31,855 nt of DNA. It comes from a virus. The stretch is from IMG/VR virus record IMGVR_UViG_3300025121_000111, positions 1-31,855 of that record, one strand, 5' to 3'. Under the pieces are notes generated by a model. It searched no databases, was not told the DNA's origin, and saw only the letters and a list, made by a program, of their open reading frames with translations. A program made the position numbers and the translations under genes. This document shows, piece by piece, positions 31,410 to 31,855 of this stretch (the first letter of the stretch is position 1; each line of letters starts with the position of its first letter).

Positions 31410-31855
31410 TTATTTTAGCCGTTCCCCGTCCTTCCAATTCTCCACAAACCACGGTGAGCCGTTCTCGTGCCACACTTCCCTTTTCCCTTCCAGTTTCCCG
31501 TCCTTCCAATTATCCACCACATACGGTGAGCCGTTGGAGTACCACGCTTCCCTTTTCCCGTCCCGTTCCCCGTTTTTATAATTCTCCACCACATACGGTG
31601 AGCCGTTCTCGTACCACACTTCCCTTTTCCCCTCCAGTTTCCCGTTTTTCCGATTCTCCACCACATACGGTGAGCCGTTCTCGTACCACTCTTCCCTTTT
31701 CCCCTCCCGTTTCCCGTTTTTCCAATTCTCCACCACATACGGTGAGCCGTTGGAGTGCCACGCTTCCCTTTTCCCGTCCAGTTCCCCGTTTTCCCAATTC
31801 TCCACCTCACACGGTGAGCCGTTCTCGTACCACGATTCCCTTTTCCCGTGCCGTT
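31410..31855 (-). CDS. MORN-repeat (YwqK-like) protein, 5' end beyond the window
   Basis: The reading frame continues to the right edge (RHGKRESWYENGSP and so on), so the GTG at 31805 is internal and the protein is longer than seen. It consists of about six 24-residue repeats of the form ENWKNGKREGKREEWYENGS followed by PYVV, the MORN_2 pattern found in YwqK-type proteins; these are beta-hairpin repeats of uncertain role, sometimes annotated as antitoxins. The repeats differ mainly at NG(K/E)(R/L)(E/D) and W(Y/H). Ends ENWKDGERLK. Confidence 0.8.
   Translation of the reverse strand, partial: RHGKRESWYENGSPCEVENWENGELDGKREAWHSNGSPYVVENWKNGKREGKREEWYENGSPYVVENRKNGKLEGKREVWYENGSPYVVENYKNGERDGKREAWYSNGSPYVVDNWKDGKLEGKREVWHENGSPWFVENWKDGERLK
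31424..31855 (-). repeat. 72-bp tandem repeat encoding the MORN units
   Basis: Near-identical 72-base units (24 codons) recur from about 31424 to the window edge, e.g. the GAGCC core recurs every 72 bases from about 31456 on. Because the period is a multiple of three, a second frame is also open for over 130 codons without being a gene. Differences are mainly substitutions at fixed codons; no frame-breaking indel is seen. Confidence 0.8.

Noticed and set aside
31415-31810. Second open frame of more than 130 codons over the MORN repeats
   Set aside because: It stays open only because the 72-bp repeat is a multiple of three; it gives a Gly/Arg/Thr-rich sequence with no sensible fold.

Overview
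This window is a large piece of a tailed-phage genome (free phage or prophage; no integrase, host chromosomal gene or attachment site is visible). The central 20 kb on the + strand is a complete late module in the usual order: small and large terminase, a GroES-like protein, portal, scaffold-like protein, major capsid protein, head-tail adaptor, a very large tail nozzle or propeller protein, internal (ejection-type) virion proteins, secreted threonine-rich proteins, holin candidates and a GH108 endolysin. A P22-type portal with a nozzle-like protein and three consecutive internal-protein candidates, and no tape measure, sheath or baseplate genes, suggests a short-tailed (podovirus-like) virion. 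The host is an uncultured bacterium. Signal-peptide proteins with long alternating Thr-x linkers recall proteins of groundwater and candidate-phylum bacteria, but that host assignment is inference only.

Layout. 1-466 (- strand): three small phage genes driven by a clear TTGACA/TATGAT promoter at 439-466, the first running off the left edge. 467-1339: almost 900 bases without a gene, G-rich, with a four-copy 27-bp repeat. 1340-4563 (- strand): two overlapping genes for secreted Thr-rich proteins. 4564-4810: a divergent control region with two back-to-back promoters, a strongly structured RNA candidate and a tRNA with anticodon CAT. 4812-25481 (+ strand): the late module, with tight overlaps (ATGA, TAATG) almost throughout. 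25495-25515: a terminator at the convergent junction. 25515-31855 (- strand): a dense run of small accessory genes, mostly zinc-binding or single/double-membrane-span peptides, several under 60 codons, plus an intact RtcB RNA ligase, a metallophosphoesterase and a MORN-repeat protein that runs off the right edge. No polymerase, helicase or primase lies in the window.

The less ordinary content is non-coding. A ~345-nt stretch (29320-29664) between a zinc-finger gene and rtcB holds no gene and can be folded over almost its whole length into two domains of long- and short-range helices; it is either an unusually elaborate rtcB leader or a free-standing structured RNA, and its position beside an RNA ligase is suggestive. 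Smaller structured elements sit before the tRNA/terminase genes (4626-4708), between the membrane protein and the endolysin (24874-24943), and directly after the capsid stop codon, where two mutually exclusive stems precede a T-run. Three helically phased palindromes lie inside a small gene at 29949-30004.

Function names rest on motifs and gene order read by eye; no database search was possible. All RNA folds were paired by hand and no energies were computed.
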